Source: JBEKHT01 sp049516595
GTDB taxonomy: Bacteria; Chloroflexota; Anaerolineae; Anaerolineales; RBG-16-64-43
Reading direction: 5' to 3'
Length of the DNA: 5,975 bases
NCBI GenBank assembly: GCA_049516595.1
Contig: JBEKSY010000063.1
Coordinates: forward strand, 1 to 5,975
Both the position numbers and the translations under genes were made by a program. Positions within the stretch are counted from its first letter, which is position 1, and every line of letters begins with the position of its first letter. The notes beneath the pieces are model-generated. The model did no database searches. It worked only from the letters and a program-made list of their open reading frames with translations, and was not told where the DNA came from. Positions 1 to 5,924 of this stretch are shown here, one piece after another.

Positions 1-971
1 ATCACGAGAAGATCGGGGAGCGCAACACCTTCCTGATGAACATGCCTTTCACCGATCGTCTTGACTACATCAACTCGCTGAGCAACAACTTCGGGTATGC
101 CCTCGCCGTAGAGCAGCTGATGGCCATTCGCCCCCCGGAGCGTGCCGAATACATCCGGGTAATCATGGCTGAACTAGCCCGGATCAGCAACCACCTGTGG
201 GCCATCGGCTTCCTGCTGAACGATCTGGGGGCGTTTTTCACGCCCGCTCTATATGCCATTGAGGAACGCGAGTTGATCCTGGATATCTTCGAGGCCACGA
301 CGGGATCGCGCATGATGTGCAACTACTTTCGGTTCGGGGGGGTCGCACGCGATTTCCCCGAGGGAGTCCTGGAGAGGATCCGGGAGCTGGTCAGCGAGCG
401 CTTGCCTCGCAAGATCGATGAGCTTGACTCCTATTTGACCCAGAACGAGATCATCCGCGCGCGCACGATTGGGGTCGGCCAGTTGCCTGCCGAGAAGGCG
501 ATTGCCCTCTCGACGGCTGGGCCGGTCCTACGTGCCTCGGGAGTTCGCTACGACATTCGCAAGGCGGAACCCTACAGCATCTACGATCGGTTCGACTTTG
601 AGGCGGCGGTCCGACCGAACGGAGACTCTTATGATCGCTACCTCATCCGGCTGGATGAAATGCGCGAAAGCCTGCGGATCTTGCAACAGGCGGTGCGCGA
701 CATTCCTGGAGGGGAAGTCCAGTTCGGCAAGCCACAGTACCAGGTGCGTGTTCCCGCCGGGGAGGCCTATGGTCGAGTCGAGGGCCCCAAGGGCGAGCTG
801 GGCTTCTACTTGGTCTCCAATGGCAAGCCCAATCCCTGGCGATACCATGTGCGTGCCCCTTCTTTCATCAACCTGACCGCTCTGTCCGAGATGTGCCGAG
901 GCAACAAGATCGCCGACGCCGTGGTCATCCTGGGGAGCATCGACATTATCCTGGGCGAGGTGGACCGCTAG
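1..971 (+). CDS. nuoD: NADH-quinone oxidoreductase subunit D (49 kDa subunit), 5' end missing
   Basis: This is the catalytic-core peripheral subunit of respiratory complex I, which forms the quinone pocket at the junction with the membrane arm. The frame is open from base 3, so the gene enters from the left. The first visible residues (HEK...) match the conserved HRGxEK region, so roughly the first 60-85 residues are missing and the Met at 36 is internal. Visible landmarks, numbered from that Met: DRLDY (7-11), whose Tyr corresponds to the quinone-binding tyrosine (Tyr108 in bovine 49 kDa); NHLWAIGFLLNDLGA (52-66); FGGVARD (100-106); GVGQLPAEKA (146-155), where the family usually has a Gly-rich segment; and the C-terminal GSIDIILGEVDR (300-311), equivalent to the canonical GSLDPVMGEVDR end. 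The nickel-binding cysteines of [NiFe]-hydrogenase large subunits are absent, as expected for NuoD. nuoI follows after 21 nt, and the usual nuoH is missing between them. Subunit identity is secure; the kind of electron donor cannot be told from this window. Confidence 0.95.
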   Translation, partial: HEKIGERNTFLMNMPFTDRLDYINSLSNNFGYALAVEQLMAIRPPERAEYIRVIMAELARISNHLWAIGFLLNDLGAFFTPALYAIEERELILDIFEATTGSRMMCNYFRFGGVARDFPEGVLERIRELVSERLPRKIDELDSYLTQNEIIRARTIGVGQLPAEKAIALSTAGPVLRASGVRYDIRKAEPYSIYDRFDFEAAVRPNGDSYDRYLIRLDEMRESLRILQQAVRDIPGGEVQFGKPQYQVRVPAGEAYGRVEGPKGELGFYLVSNGKPNPWRYHVRAPSFINLTALSEMCRGNKIADAVVILGSIDIILGEVDR

Positions 972-992
972 CTGCAGAGGCAATCGGCCGAT

Positions 993-1595
993 ATGTACGG
1001 GTGGGAAATCGTTAAAGGTTTGGGTTTCACCCTCAGGCACATGGTGGATACCTATGTCGAGGACATCCGCTGGCTCGGGCGAGGTCGGTACGGGACCCCT
1101 CAGGGCCTGGCGCGCCGAAGCAGCAAGGATGCCCGTGGGCTCTTCACCATTCAGTATCCCGAGGAAAAGCTTCCGGTCCCCGAGGAATTCCGCTACATCC
1201 CCTTTCTGGTCTACGAGGAGGGACCGGGCGGGGAGCGGCTGGACCGGTGTACTTCTTGCGGTATCTGCGCCAAGGTCTGCCCTCCCCAATGCATTTGGAT
1301 TGTGCGCACGACGGACCCGAAAACCGGCCGGCCGGTGCCGACACCGGCCGAGTTTTATATCGACGTGGACACCTGTATGAGCTGCGGATTGTGTGCGGAG
1401 TACTGCCCGTTCGACGCGATCAAGATGGACCACGACTACGAGATGGCTTCCTATGATCGGGCGCAGGCCCATATTTTCAACAAGGAACGCCTTTCCAAGC
1501 CCCTCTCCTACTACGCTGCCATCCGGCCCGGCAACTACGCTCAAGAAGAGGCAGCCCGCACGGAAAAGGAAGCTCGAAGAGCAGCCAAAATCTGA
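993..1595 (+). CDS. nuoI: NADH-quinone oxidoreductase subunit I (2x[4Fe-4S] ferredoxin-type)
   Basis: This peripheral-arm subunit carries clusters N6a and N6b, which pass electrons towards N2 and quinone. The 200-residue protein has two classic [4Fe-4S] motifs: C86-x2-C89-x2-C92-x3-C96-P and C128-x2-C131-x2-C134-x3-C138-P. As in NuoI, an N-terminal segment (GLGFTLRHMVDTY, about 9-21) resembles the amphipathic helix that docks on the membrane arm. The family motif IQYPEEK follows at 53-59, then EEFRYIPFLVYE. Between helix and motif lies a stretch of about 28 residues that I believe is longer than in typical NuoI. The C-terminal tail (about 183-200) is charged and helical in character. The start codon ATG at 993 has only a weak, distant AGAGG (975-979); the N-terminus is nevertheless well placed for the family. 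The gene sits 21 nt after nuoD and 20 nt before the four-cysteine protein, so co-transcription is likely. Confidence 0.92.
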   Translation: MYGWEIVKGLGFTLRHMVDTYVEDIRWLGRGRYGTPQGLARRSSKDARGLFTIQYPEEKLPVPEEFRYIPFLVYEEGPGGERLDRCTSCGICAKVCPPQCIWIVRTTDPKTGRPVPTPAEFYIDVDTCMSCGLCAEYCPFDAIKMDHDYEMASYDRAQAHIFNKERLSKPLSYYAAIRPGNYAQEEAARTEKEARRAAKI

Positions 1596-1615
1596 GAAGC
1601 ACCTGCGAGGGGTCT

Positions 1616-1957
1616 ATGTACCACGAAGATGCTGAAATGCTCTTTCCGCTCCGTGTCAGTCACTCCCTGCGCGACTTGCGAGGGATCTCATGGCGCCGGC
1701 TAGTCGATCGCATCTCACCACTCGAAGAGGACGATCCGGATGCCCTCGCCTTCGCCCTCATGATGATCCGCCTGGACGGCTGCATGACTTGCCAAGCTGA
1801 CTCCTATCGGGCCATGCGGGGTTGCACCGCATGCGCCCGTCAGGCCGTGCTTCGTTTCCGGGGGTCGGACCAGGAACTGATCAAGCTGTATGATCGCGCC
1901 CGCAAAGACATTCTGGTATTTCTTGAAGACCGTCCGGTAAGTGCCGCAAAGAGGTGA
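1616..1957 (+). CDS. Conserved small four-cysteine protein, function unknown
   Basis: A 113-residue soluble protein with no signal peptide or membrane segment. I cannot assign a characterised family. Its most distinctive part is C56-x2-C59-x10-C70-x2-C73, within GCMTCQADSYRAMRGCTACA, a spacing suited to one Zn ion or an Fe-S cluster. The N-terminal half is charged (MLFPLRVSHSLRDLRG, then DRISPLEEDDPDALAFALMMIR) and looks helical. The C-terminal end (DQELIKLYDRARKDILVFLED) also looks helical. From memory, similar proteins occur in Chloroflexota genomes, but I cannot verify this. The start ATG at 1616 has a good ribosome site (GCGAGGGG, 1605-1612); Met8 (1637) is a weaker alternative. The gene lies 20 nt after nuoI and 3 nt before mrp, whose ribosome site overlaps its stop. 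That context suggests a role in complex I or Fe-S handling, which is inference only. Confidence 0.85.
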   Translation: MYHEDAEMLFPLRVSHSLRDLRGISWRRLVDRISPLEEDDPDALAFALMMIRLDGCMTCQADSYRAMRGCTACARQAVLRFRGSDQELIKLYDRARKDILVFLEDRPVSAAKR

Positions 1958-1960
1958 AGG

Positions 1961-3046
1961 GTGACGCAGCATTCCAAAGCCACAGAGACCGATGTCCTGA
2001 ATGCCCTACGCAAAGTTATGGAGCCCGAGCTGCACAAGGATCTGGTCACGCTCAATATGATTCGGGACCTCGAGATCCGCGACGGAAAGGTCTCGCTCAC
2101 CGTCGTGTTGACCACCCCGGCTTGCCCGCTGCGTGACCAATTGGAAGAAGAGACGATTCGGGCAGTCCGATCCGTGCCAGGCGTTAGGGAGGCCAACGTC
2201 CATTTCGATTCCAATGTCCCCAGCGATGGCAAGGTCCGCGGTTTGATTTCCATGCCGGTTCGCAGCGCATTGGCCGTTGCCTCAGGCAAGGGGGGCGTGG
2301 GCAAAACGACGGTGGCAGTCAATATTGCCGTCAGCCTAGCCCAGGCCGGAGCGCGAGTAGGCCTCCTCGACGCAGACATCTACGGCCCGAATGTTCCGAT
2401 GATGATGGGGTTAACCAGCATGCCCTCCCCTCAAGGCAACAAACTTACCCCCGCGGAGGCCTTCGGGGTGAAAGTCATGTCCATTGGATTCCTGGTCCGG
2501 CCGGGGCAACCGCTCATTTGGCGCGGGCCGATGCTTCATTCGGCCATCCGTCAGTTCCTGGCTGATGTGGCCTGGGGCGAGTTGGACTATCTCATCGTGG
2601 ATCTTCCTCCCGGGACAGGCGACGCTCAGCTGAGCCTTTGCCAGTCATTTCCGCTCACGGGAGGGCTGATCGTCACGTTGCCACAGCAAGTGTCCTTGGA
2701 CGATGCGCGGCGCGGCCTGGAGATGTTCCGCGCGCTAGAGGTACCCATCCTGGGCGTCGTGGAGAACATGAGCTATCTGGTTCTGCCCGATGGGAAGAGA
2801 ATGGATGTCTTCGGAAATGGGGGTGGAGAAAGGCTCGCGCGCGAGGCCGAGGTCCCCTTCCTCGGGGAGATTCCGATGGACCCGGCCGTGCGCATTGGAG
2901 GAGACGCTGGTGTCCCCGTGGTTCTTTCCGATCCCGATTCCGAGGTCGGGAAATCTCTTCGAGAACTGGCGCAGCGAGTGGCGGCCCGGGTCAGCTTGGT
3001 AGCCCTCAGCATGAGTCCCGCGATTCCGATCAAGACGGTGGGATAG
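1961..3046 (+). CDS. mrp: Mrp/NBP35-family iron-sulfur carrier ATPase
   Basis: A cytosolic P-loop ATPase of the Mrp/ApbC/NBP35 group; these proteins bind and transfer [4Fe-4S] clusters to target enzymes. The 361 residues fall into two domains. The first is an N-terminal MIP18-like (DUF59) domain (about 8-85) with the TTPACPL signature containing C55. The second is a ParA-like ATPase domain (about 100-345) with the deviant Walker A GKGGVGKTT (109-117), DADIYGPNVPMM (137-148), the Walker B-like LIVDLPPGTGD (211-221), and VENMSY (267-272). The C-terminal CxxC that bridges clusters at the dimer interface in many homologues is replaced here by a cysteine-free LVLPDGKR (273-280), a variant I recall also from actinobacterial Mrp. 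The start is GTG at 1961, supported by GAGGTGAAGG at 1951-1960, which overlaps the stop of the preceding gene (TGA 1955-1957); translational coupling is therefore likely. Position downstream of nuoD-nuoI fits the role of Ind1/NUBPL relatives in complex I assembly. Confidence 0.93.
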   Translation: MTQHSKATETDVLNALRKVMEPELHKDLVTLNMIRDLEIRDGKVSLTVVLTTPACPLRDQLEEETIRAVRSVPGVREANVHFDSNVPSDGKVRGLISMPVRSALAVASGKGGVGKTTVAVNIAVSLAQAGARVGLLDADIYGPNVPMMMGLTSMPSPQGNKLTPAEAFGVKVMSIGFLVRPGQPLIWRGPMLHSAIRQFLADVAWGELDYLIVDLPPGTGDAQLSLCQSFPLTGGLIVTLPQQVSLDDARRGLEMFRALEVPILGVVENMSYLVLPDGKRMDVFGNGGGERLAREAEVPFLGEIPMDPAVRIGGDAGVPVVLSDPDSEVGKSLRELAQRVAARVSLVALSMSPAIPIKTVG

Positions 3047-3073
3047 GCACCTGCTTTTTCCTGTCCTGCGCCA

Positions 3074-3108
3074 CGCCTGCCGCCCGTCGGCACGGGTGCG
3101 GCAAGGCG
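3074..3108 (+). other. GC-rich imperfect hairpin in the mrp-ricT gap
   Basis: The arms pair as CGCC (3074-3077) with GGCG (3105-3108), TGCCGC (3078-3083) with GCGGCA (3098-3103), and CCGT (3084-3087) with ACGG (3092-3095). This gives 14 base pairs, with a single-A bulge, a GT bulge and a CGGC loop. It starts about 28 nt after the mrp stop, where an operon could end. No T-tract follows, so it is not a standard intrinsic terminator. It may act as a 3'-end stabiliser, as part of a factor-dependent terminator, or be a chance structure in GC-rich DNA. Confidence 0.4.
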
Positions 3109-3207
3109 CCGCAACCGGCATGACCTCAGCACGGTGATAACCTTTCCGACAGGCTTGGGCAGGGGATCGGGCCATCCAATCGGTGGAGAAGTTCAGAGGT
3201 GGGTGAC

Positions 3208-4173
3208 ATGGCGGAACGGCAAATGGACGAAAGCAAACCGGCCGTGGTGGGGGTGCGTTTTCAGCGCCTGGGCAAGACGTACCACTTCGATGTGGGCATA
3301 TTCGGGGAGCAGATTCGGGTCGGCGACCATGTGCTCGTGACCACTTCGCGCGGGAGACAGATTGGGCAAGTGGTGCAGTTCGTCCCCGATCCCGATCCGC
3401 CGGCCGAGGGAACCTGGCGCGCGATTGATGGACCGGCCTCGGCGCAGGACCTTCTCATCCAGCAATCCTGGAAAACCAGGGAGCCGGAGGCCCTGGTGAG
3501 CTGCCGGGAGAGATCGGTTCAGCTTGGGCTGCGCAGCGTGAAGATCGTGGCTGCCGAATACGGCTTTGAGGCGCAGCGCCTGATATTTCTCTTCACGGTG
3601 GAGGGAGAGGAGCACCCCGAGCTGAAATCATTGCGGGCCGATATGCAGCAGCGCTACTCGAAATCGCAGGTTGAGTTGCATCAAATTGGTCCGCGAGATG
3701 TGGCGAGGATTCTGGGAGGAATGGGTGCGTGTGGTCTGGAGACCCGCTGCTGCTCGAAGTTCCTCACCGAATTCAGCCCAATCTCCATAAAGATGGCGAA
3801 GGCTCAAGGGATTTCGCTCAACCCGAGCGAGATCACCGGCATGTGTGGTCGGCTCCGCTGTTGCCTGATCTACGAATACGAGCAGTACGTTCAGGCTCGG
3901 CAGCAACTTCCCAAGCGAGGCAAACGGGTTGCAACGCCCCGGGGCGAAGGCAAGGTCGTTGACGTTCTCCCCCTGAGAGAATCGGTTCTCGTGGATCTGG
4001 GAGAGGATCTAGGCGCGGTGGAGTTCTCCAAGACAGACCTTCAACCTCTGGATGAATTGGAGGCGCTCCAAAAGAAGGCCAACGATCCCTGTGGTCACCA
4101 TGAGAGCGGAGGGTGCACATGTGGAGGGAAGGCACCCTCTGGGGAGAAGGGGGAAACTCCGCCTACCTCTTGA
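3208..4173 (+). CDS. ricT: PSP1-domain protein, YaaT/RicT family
   Basis: A cytosolic protein homologous to Bacillus subtilis YaaT (RicT). In that species RicT forms the Fe-S-carrying Y-complex with RicA and RicF, which acts with RNase Y in mRNA maturation and influences sporulation, competence and biofilm. Numbering is from ATG 3208 (321 residues). The N-terminal part (about 12-60: VVGVRFQRLGKTYHFD, VGDHVLV, GRQIGQVV) is the usual PSP1 lead-in. The core (about 90-240) contains VDLR-like LGLRSVKIVAAEYGFE and the diagnostic ETRCCSKFL (C181, C182), SPISIKMAKAQG, LNPSEITGMCGRLRCCLIYE (C213, C218, C219), the conserved cysteines. A tail (295-305) adds C295, C303 and C305 plus two histidines. GTG at 3199 is also in frame, but AGAGGTGG (3195-3202) is well spaced for ATG 3208. 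It is the only gene between two gaps of 161 nt and 195 nt, so it is probably transcribed separately. No RicA or RicF gene is visible here. Confidence 0.9.
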   Translation: MAERQMDESKPAVVGVRFQRLGKTYHFDVGIFGEQIRVGDHVLVTTSRGRQIGQVVQFVPDPDPPAEGTWRAIDGPASAQDLLIQQSWKTREPEALVSCRERSVQLGLRSVKIVAAEYGFEAQRLIFLFTVEGEEHPELKSLRADMQQRYSKSQVELHQIGPRDVARILGGMGACGLETRCCSKFLTEFSPISIKMAKAQGISLNPSEITGMCGRLRCCLIYEYEQYVQARQQLPKRGKRVATPRGEGKVVDVLPLRESVLVDLGEDLGAVEFSKTDLQPLDELEALQKKANDPCGHHESGGCTCGGKAPSGEKGETPPTS

Positions 4174-4368
4174 GGCCTCCGCCGAAAGAGCCCGGCCCTG
4201 GCTGGGCAACCAATCGTTCGGACCCTCTGGGCTTTATCTGGACGCACGCTCCTGTCGAATTCCCGTTGTGGTCCTCAGATTGGAGGGCTTCTGCGGAGAT
4301 CCGCTTATTGCCGGGAGACCCGAGGAATCCAAAAGGTGATGGGCGGGTTTGCGCGCAGGCGATAACGC
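4174..4368. other. Intergenic gap with no supportable gene
   Basis: Between the ricT stop and the S51-like start there are 195 nt without a recognisable gene, tRNA or terminator. Two forward frames stay open here and overlap the end of ricT (about 4052-4339 and 4113-4445). Both yield protein-like but unrecognised sequence; the first ends at a TGA that overlaps an ATG at 4339, which opens only an 8-codon frame. I see no good ribosome site for either and no clear promoter. Confidence 0.4.
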
Positions 4369-5019
4369 ATGGCGGCAGCCACATCTTTCTTTCGACGGCC
4401 GGAGGGCGCCGGATGGCTGATCCTGAGCGGAGGCCGCGTGGGTGACGAACAAGCCGCCCGCGTTCTGGGAGTGATGGATGTTGCCGGGCCAGTGGTCCTC
4501 GTTGTTCTCTCCCCGGGAGAAGTAGAGCAAGGGGCATCCGAACTGGCCGTCTTCACGGACCCCTCGGGATTGCCAGGATCCGTCGTGGTCCTCGACCCAC
4601 CCGGGGGAGGAAATCCCTCTCTTTTGGAAGTCCTGGGTGAGGCGGCCTTGATCGTAATCGCTGATTGCGGCCCGGACGAGTCGCTCCGGCAGGCTCTGGA
4701 AGAAAGCGGAGCGAGTGATGTTCTCTTGGAGGCTCTCCGAAGTGGCTCCGTGATTATTGCCGAAGGAGCCGCGGCCGAGGTGCTTGGCCAGTTCACCGGG
4801 GGCGAGGAGCCTGCACCCGGGCTGGGTTGGTTGCCGGGGGCTGTGGTTCGCACTCACTACTTGCCGGACCGTCCTTGCCCGGCCCTGCCTCAGCGTTCCC
4901 ACCTCTATCGGTTGGGCTTGGGAGAAGGAGCAGCCCTTGCCCTGGGTCCGGGCGGCAGCGTGGAGGTGTGGGGACAGCCTTCGCCCGTGGTTGCCCTTGG
5001 AACAGGCTGGCTCAAGTGA
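4369..5019 (+). CDS. Peptidase S51 (cyanophycinase-like) fold protein, probably inactive
   Basis: A 216-residue soluble protein whose motif order follows peptidase family S51 (cyanophycinase, dipeptidase E), a class-I-glutamine-amidotransferase-like fold. Matches are LILSGGRVGD (17-26) for the opening strand, ADCGPDESLRQAL (98-110) for the GGDQ-type segment, SGSVIIAEGAAAEVLG (125-140) for the nucleophile elbow, PGLGWLPGAVVRTHYL (150-165) and RLGLGEGAAL (181-190) for the GIGIDExTAL motif. In S51 enzymes the elbow reads GTSAGA, with Ser as nucleophile. Here AEGAAA (131-136) puts Gly133 at the Ser position, while His163 and Glu186, the likely remaining triad members, are kept. The protein is therefore predicted not to act as a normal serine peptidase. 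The start ATG 4369 is bounded by an in-frame TAA at 4363; its ribosome site is weak. The stop overlaps the next gene's GTG by 4 nt, implying coupled expression. The fold call rests on motif reading alone. Confidence 0.78.
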   Translation: MAAATSFFRRPEGAGWLILSGGRVGDEQAARVLGVMDVAGPVVLVVLSPGEVEQGASELAVFTDPSGLPGSVVVLDPPGGGNPSLLEVLGEAALIVIADCGPDESLRQALEESGASDVLLEALRSGSVIIAEGAAAEVLGQFTGGEEPAPGLGWLPGAVVRTHYLPDRPCPALPQRSHLYRLGLGEGAALALGPGGSVEVWGQPSPVVALGTGWLK

Positions 5020-5882
5020 GCGATTTCCCCAACCTCGCGCGCATCCCCCGGCGAGTCGTTTCGCTTGTTCCCTCCAACACAGAGACGCTCTTCGATCTGG
5101 GCTTGGAGGAGTTCCTGGTCGGGCGCACGGACTTCTGCACCCATCCCAAGGACAGGGTGGGGCTCGTGCCGTCCGTGGGGGGGACGAAGGACCCAGAGCT
5201 GCCCAGGATACGACAGCTCAAGCCGGACCTCGTGCTTGCCAATCAGGAGGAGAACACGGAGCGGGTGATCCGGGCGCTGGAGGCGGAGGGGATCCCAGTT
5301 TGGGTCACATTCCCGAAGACGGTCCGCGAAGCGATTTCCGATCTGCGGTGTTTGGCCTCGCTGTTCGCTTCGTCGCGAGCCCTGCAGCAGGTGGATCTGC
5401 TCGAGCGAGCTGTGGAATGGGCGGGAGGATCCGCGCCAGGAGATACGGCGAGCGTCTTTTGTCCGATCTGGCGGGCCGGGCCGGCGGAGAGGCCTAGTTG
5501 GTGGATGACCTTCAACCGAGAGACCTACGCCCATGATCTTCTCCGGCTGTGTGGTGGTCGAAATGTCTTTGCCGATCGGGAACGAAGGTACCCTTTGGCC
5601 GCCGATTTGGGGAGAGGACCGTCCCAGGAGCTCGCGCTGCGGGATCATCGCTATCCTCGTGTGGACCTGGAGGAAATCCGACAGGCGCGGCCTGAGGTCA
5701 TCCTGTTGCCGGACGAGCCGTTTGGCTTCGGCGAGGCCGACCTGAAGTCCTTGGTTGCCCTTCTGCCAGAGGTTCCGGCTGTTCGGGACGGTCGGCTCCG
5801 TCGGGTAGAAGGAAGTCTCCTCTTTTGGCACGGGACCCGAATGGCCAAGGCACTGCAGACCCTGCCAACACTCCTTCACTAG
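5016..5882 (+). CDS. Helical-backbone metal receptor (BtuF-like), no signal peptide
   Basis: A 288-residue protein of the periplasmic binding protein family used by ABC importers for cobalamin, haem and siderophores (Peripla_BP_2 fold). Motifs: RRVVSLVPSNTETLFDLGL (12-30), the opening strand and family SPSxTE-like motif; TDFCTHP (38-44), placed like the CdYP segment of cobalamin-binding members; VGGTKDPELPRIRQLKPDLVLANQEEN (54-80), the lobe-1 signature; then GIPVWVTFPKTVREAI (92-107), MTFNRETYAHDLLRLCGGRNVF (164-185) and RPEVILLPDEPF (225-236). The C-terminus (RVEGSLLFWHGTRMAKAL) is complete. GTG 5016 is chosen because it gives the family N-terminus and makes a GTGA overlap with the preceding stop; longer in-frame extensions would run back through the S51-like gene. 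There is no signal peptide or lipobox, so the protein is probably cytosolic, and no permease or ATPase lies nearby. The ligand is unknown; corrinoid or a metal complex is a family-based guess. Confidence 0.85.
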   Translation: MSDFPNLARIPRRVVSLVPSNTETLFDLGLEEFLVGRTDFCTHPKDRVGLVPSVGGTKDPELPRIRQLKPDLVLANQEENTERVIRALEAEGIPVWVTFPKTVREAISDLRCLASLFASSRALQQVDLLERAVEWAGGSAPGDTASVFCPIWRAGPAERPSWWMTFNRETYAHDLLRLCGGRNVFADRERRYPLAADLGRGPSQELALRDHRYPRVDLEEIRQARPEVILLPDEPFGFGEADLKSLVALLPEVPAVRDGRLRRVEGSLLFWHGTRMAKALQTLPTLLH

Positions 5883-5899
5883 CAGGCTGCGGAAGAATC
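5883..5899. mobile_element. Possible insertion-sequence terminal repeat
   Basis: Directly after the stop of the metal-receptor gene comes CAGGCTGCGGAAGAATC. From memory it resembles the CAGGCTGxxGAAAAA type of terminal inverted repeat found on several insertion-sequence families. The opposite end, a transposase and a target duplication all lie outside the window, so this is a weak call. CAGGCTG recurs in the same orientation at 5963-5969, which argues somewhat for a simple short repeat. Confidence 0.15.
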
Positions 5900-5924
5900 T
5901 GGATCAAAGAGGAATTTGACTGGC

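Noticed and set aside
1..971. NuoD as the large subunit of a [NiFe] hydrogenase
   Set aside because: The C-terminus ends in GEVDR without the CxxC nickel ligands, and the DRLDY tyrosine and the neighbouring NuoI fit complex I.
528..1544. 338-codon open frame on the minus strand across nuoD and nuoI
   Set aside because: It lies opposite two well-identified genes, has no recognisable motif, and is explained by high GC content and codon bias of the + strand genes.
3037..3059. Possible intrinsic terminator at the mrp stop: GGTG/CACC stem followed by five T
   Set aside because: The stem has only 4 base pairs around a 7-nt loop that includes the stop codon, and three bases separate it from a short T run, so it is too weak.
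3132..3176. Possible sigma-70-type promoter before ricT
   Set aside because: No pair of -35 and -10 hexamers comes close enough to consensus with normal spacing.
4827..5015. N-terminal extension of the metal receptor by 63 codons
   Set aside because: It overlaps the S51-like coding region, reads as Gly/Ser/Pro-rich shadow sequence, and GTG 5016 gives the family N-terminus with a GTGA overlap.
4905..5879. 324-codon open frame on the minus strand opposite the metal-receptor gene
   Set aside because: The + strand protein matches a family over its whole length. The antisense product is low-complexity, rich in Arg, Pro and Gly, with no motif.
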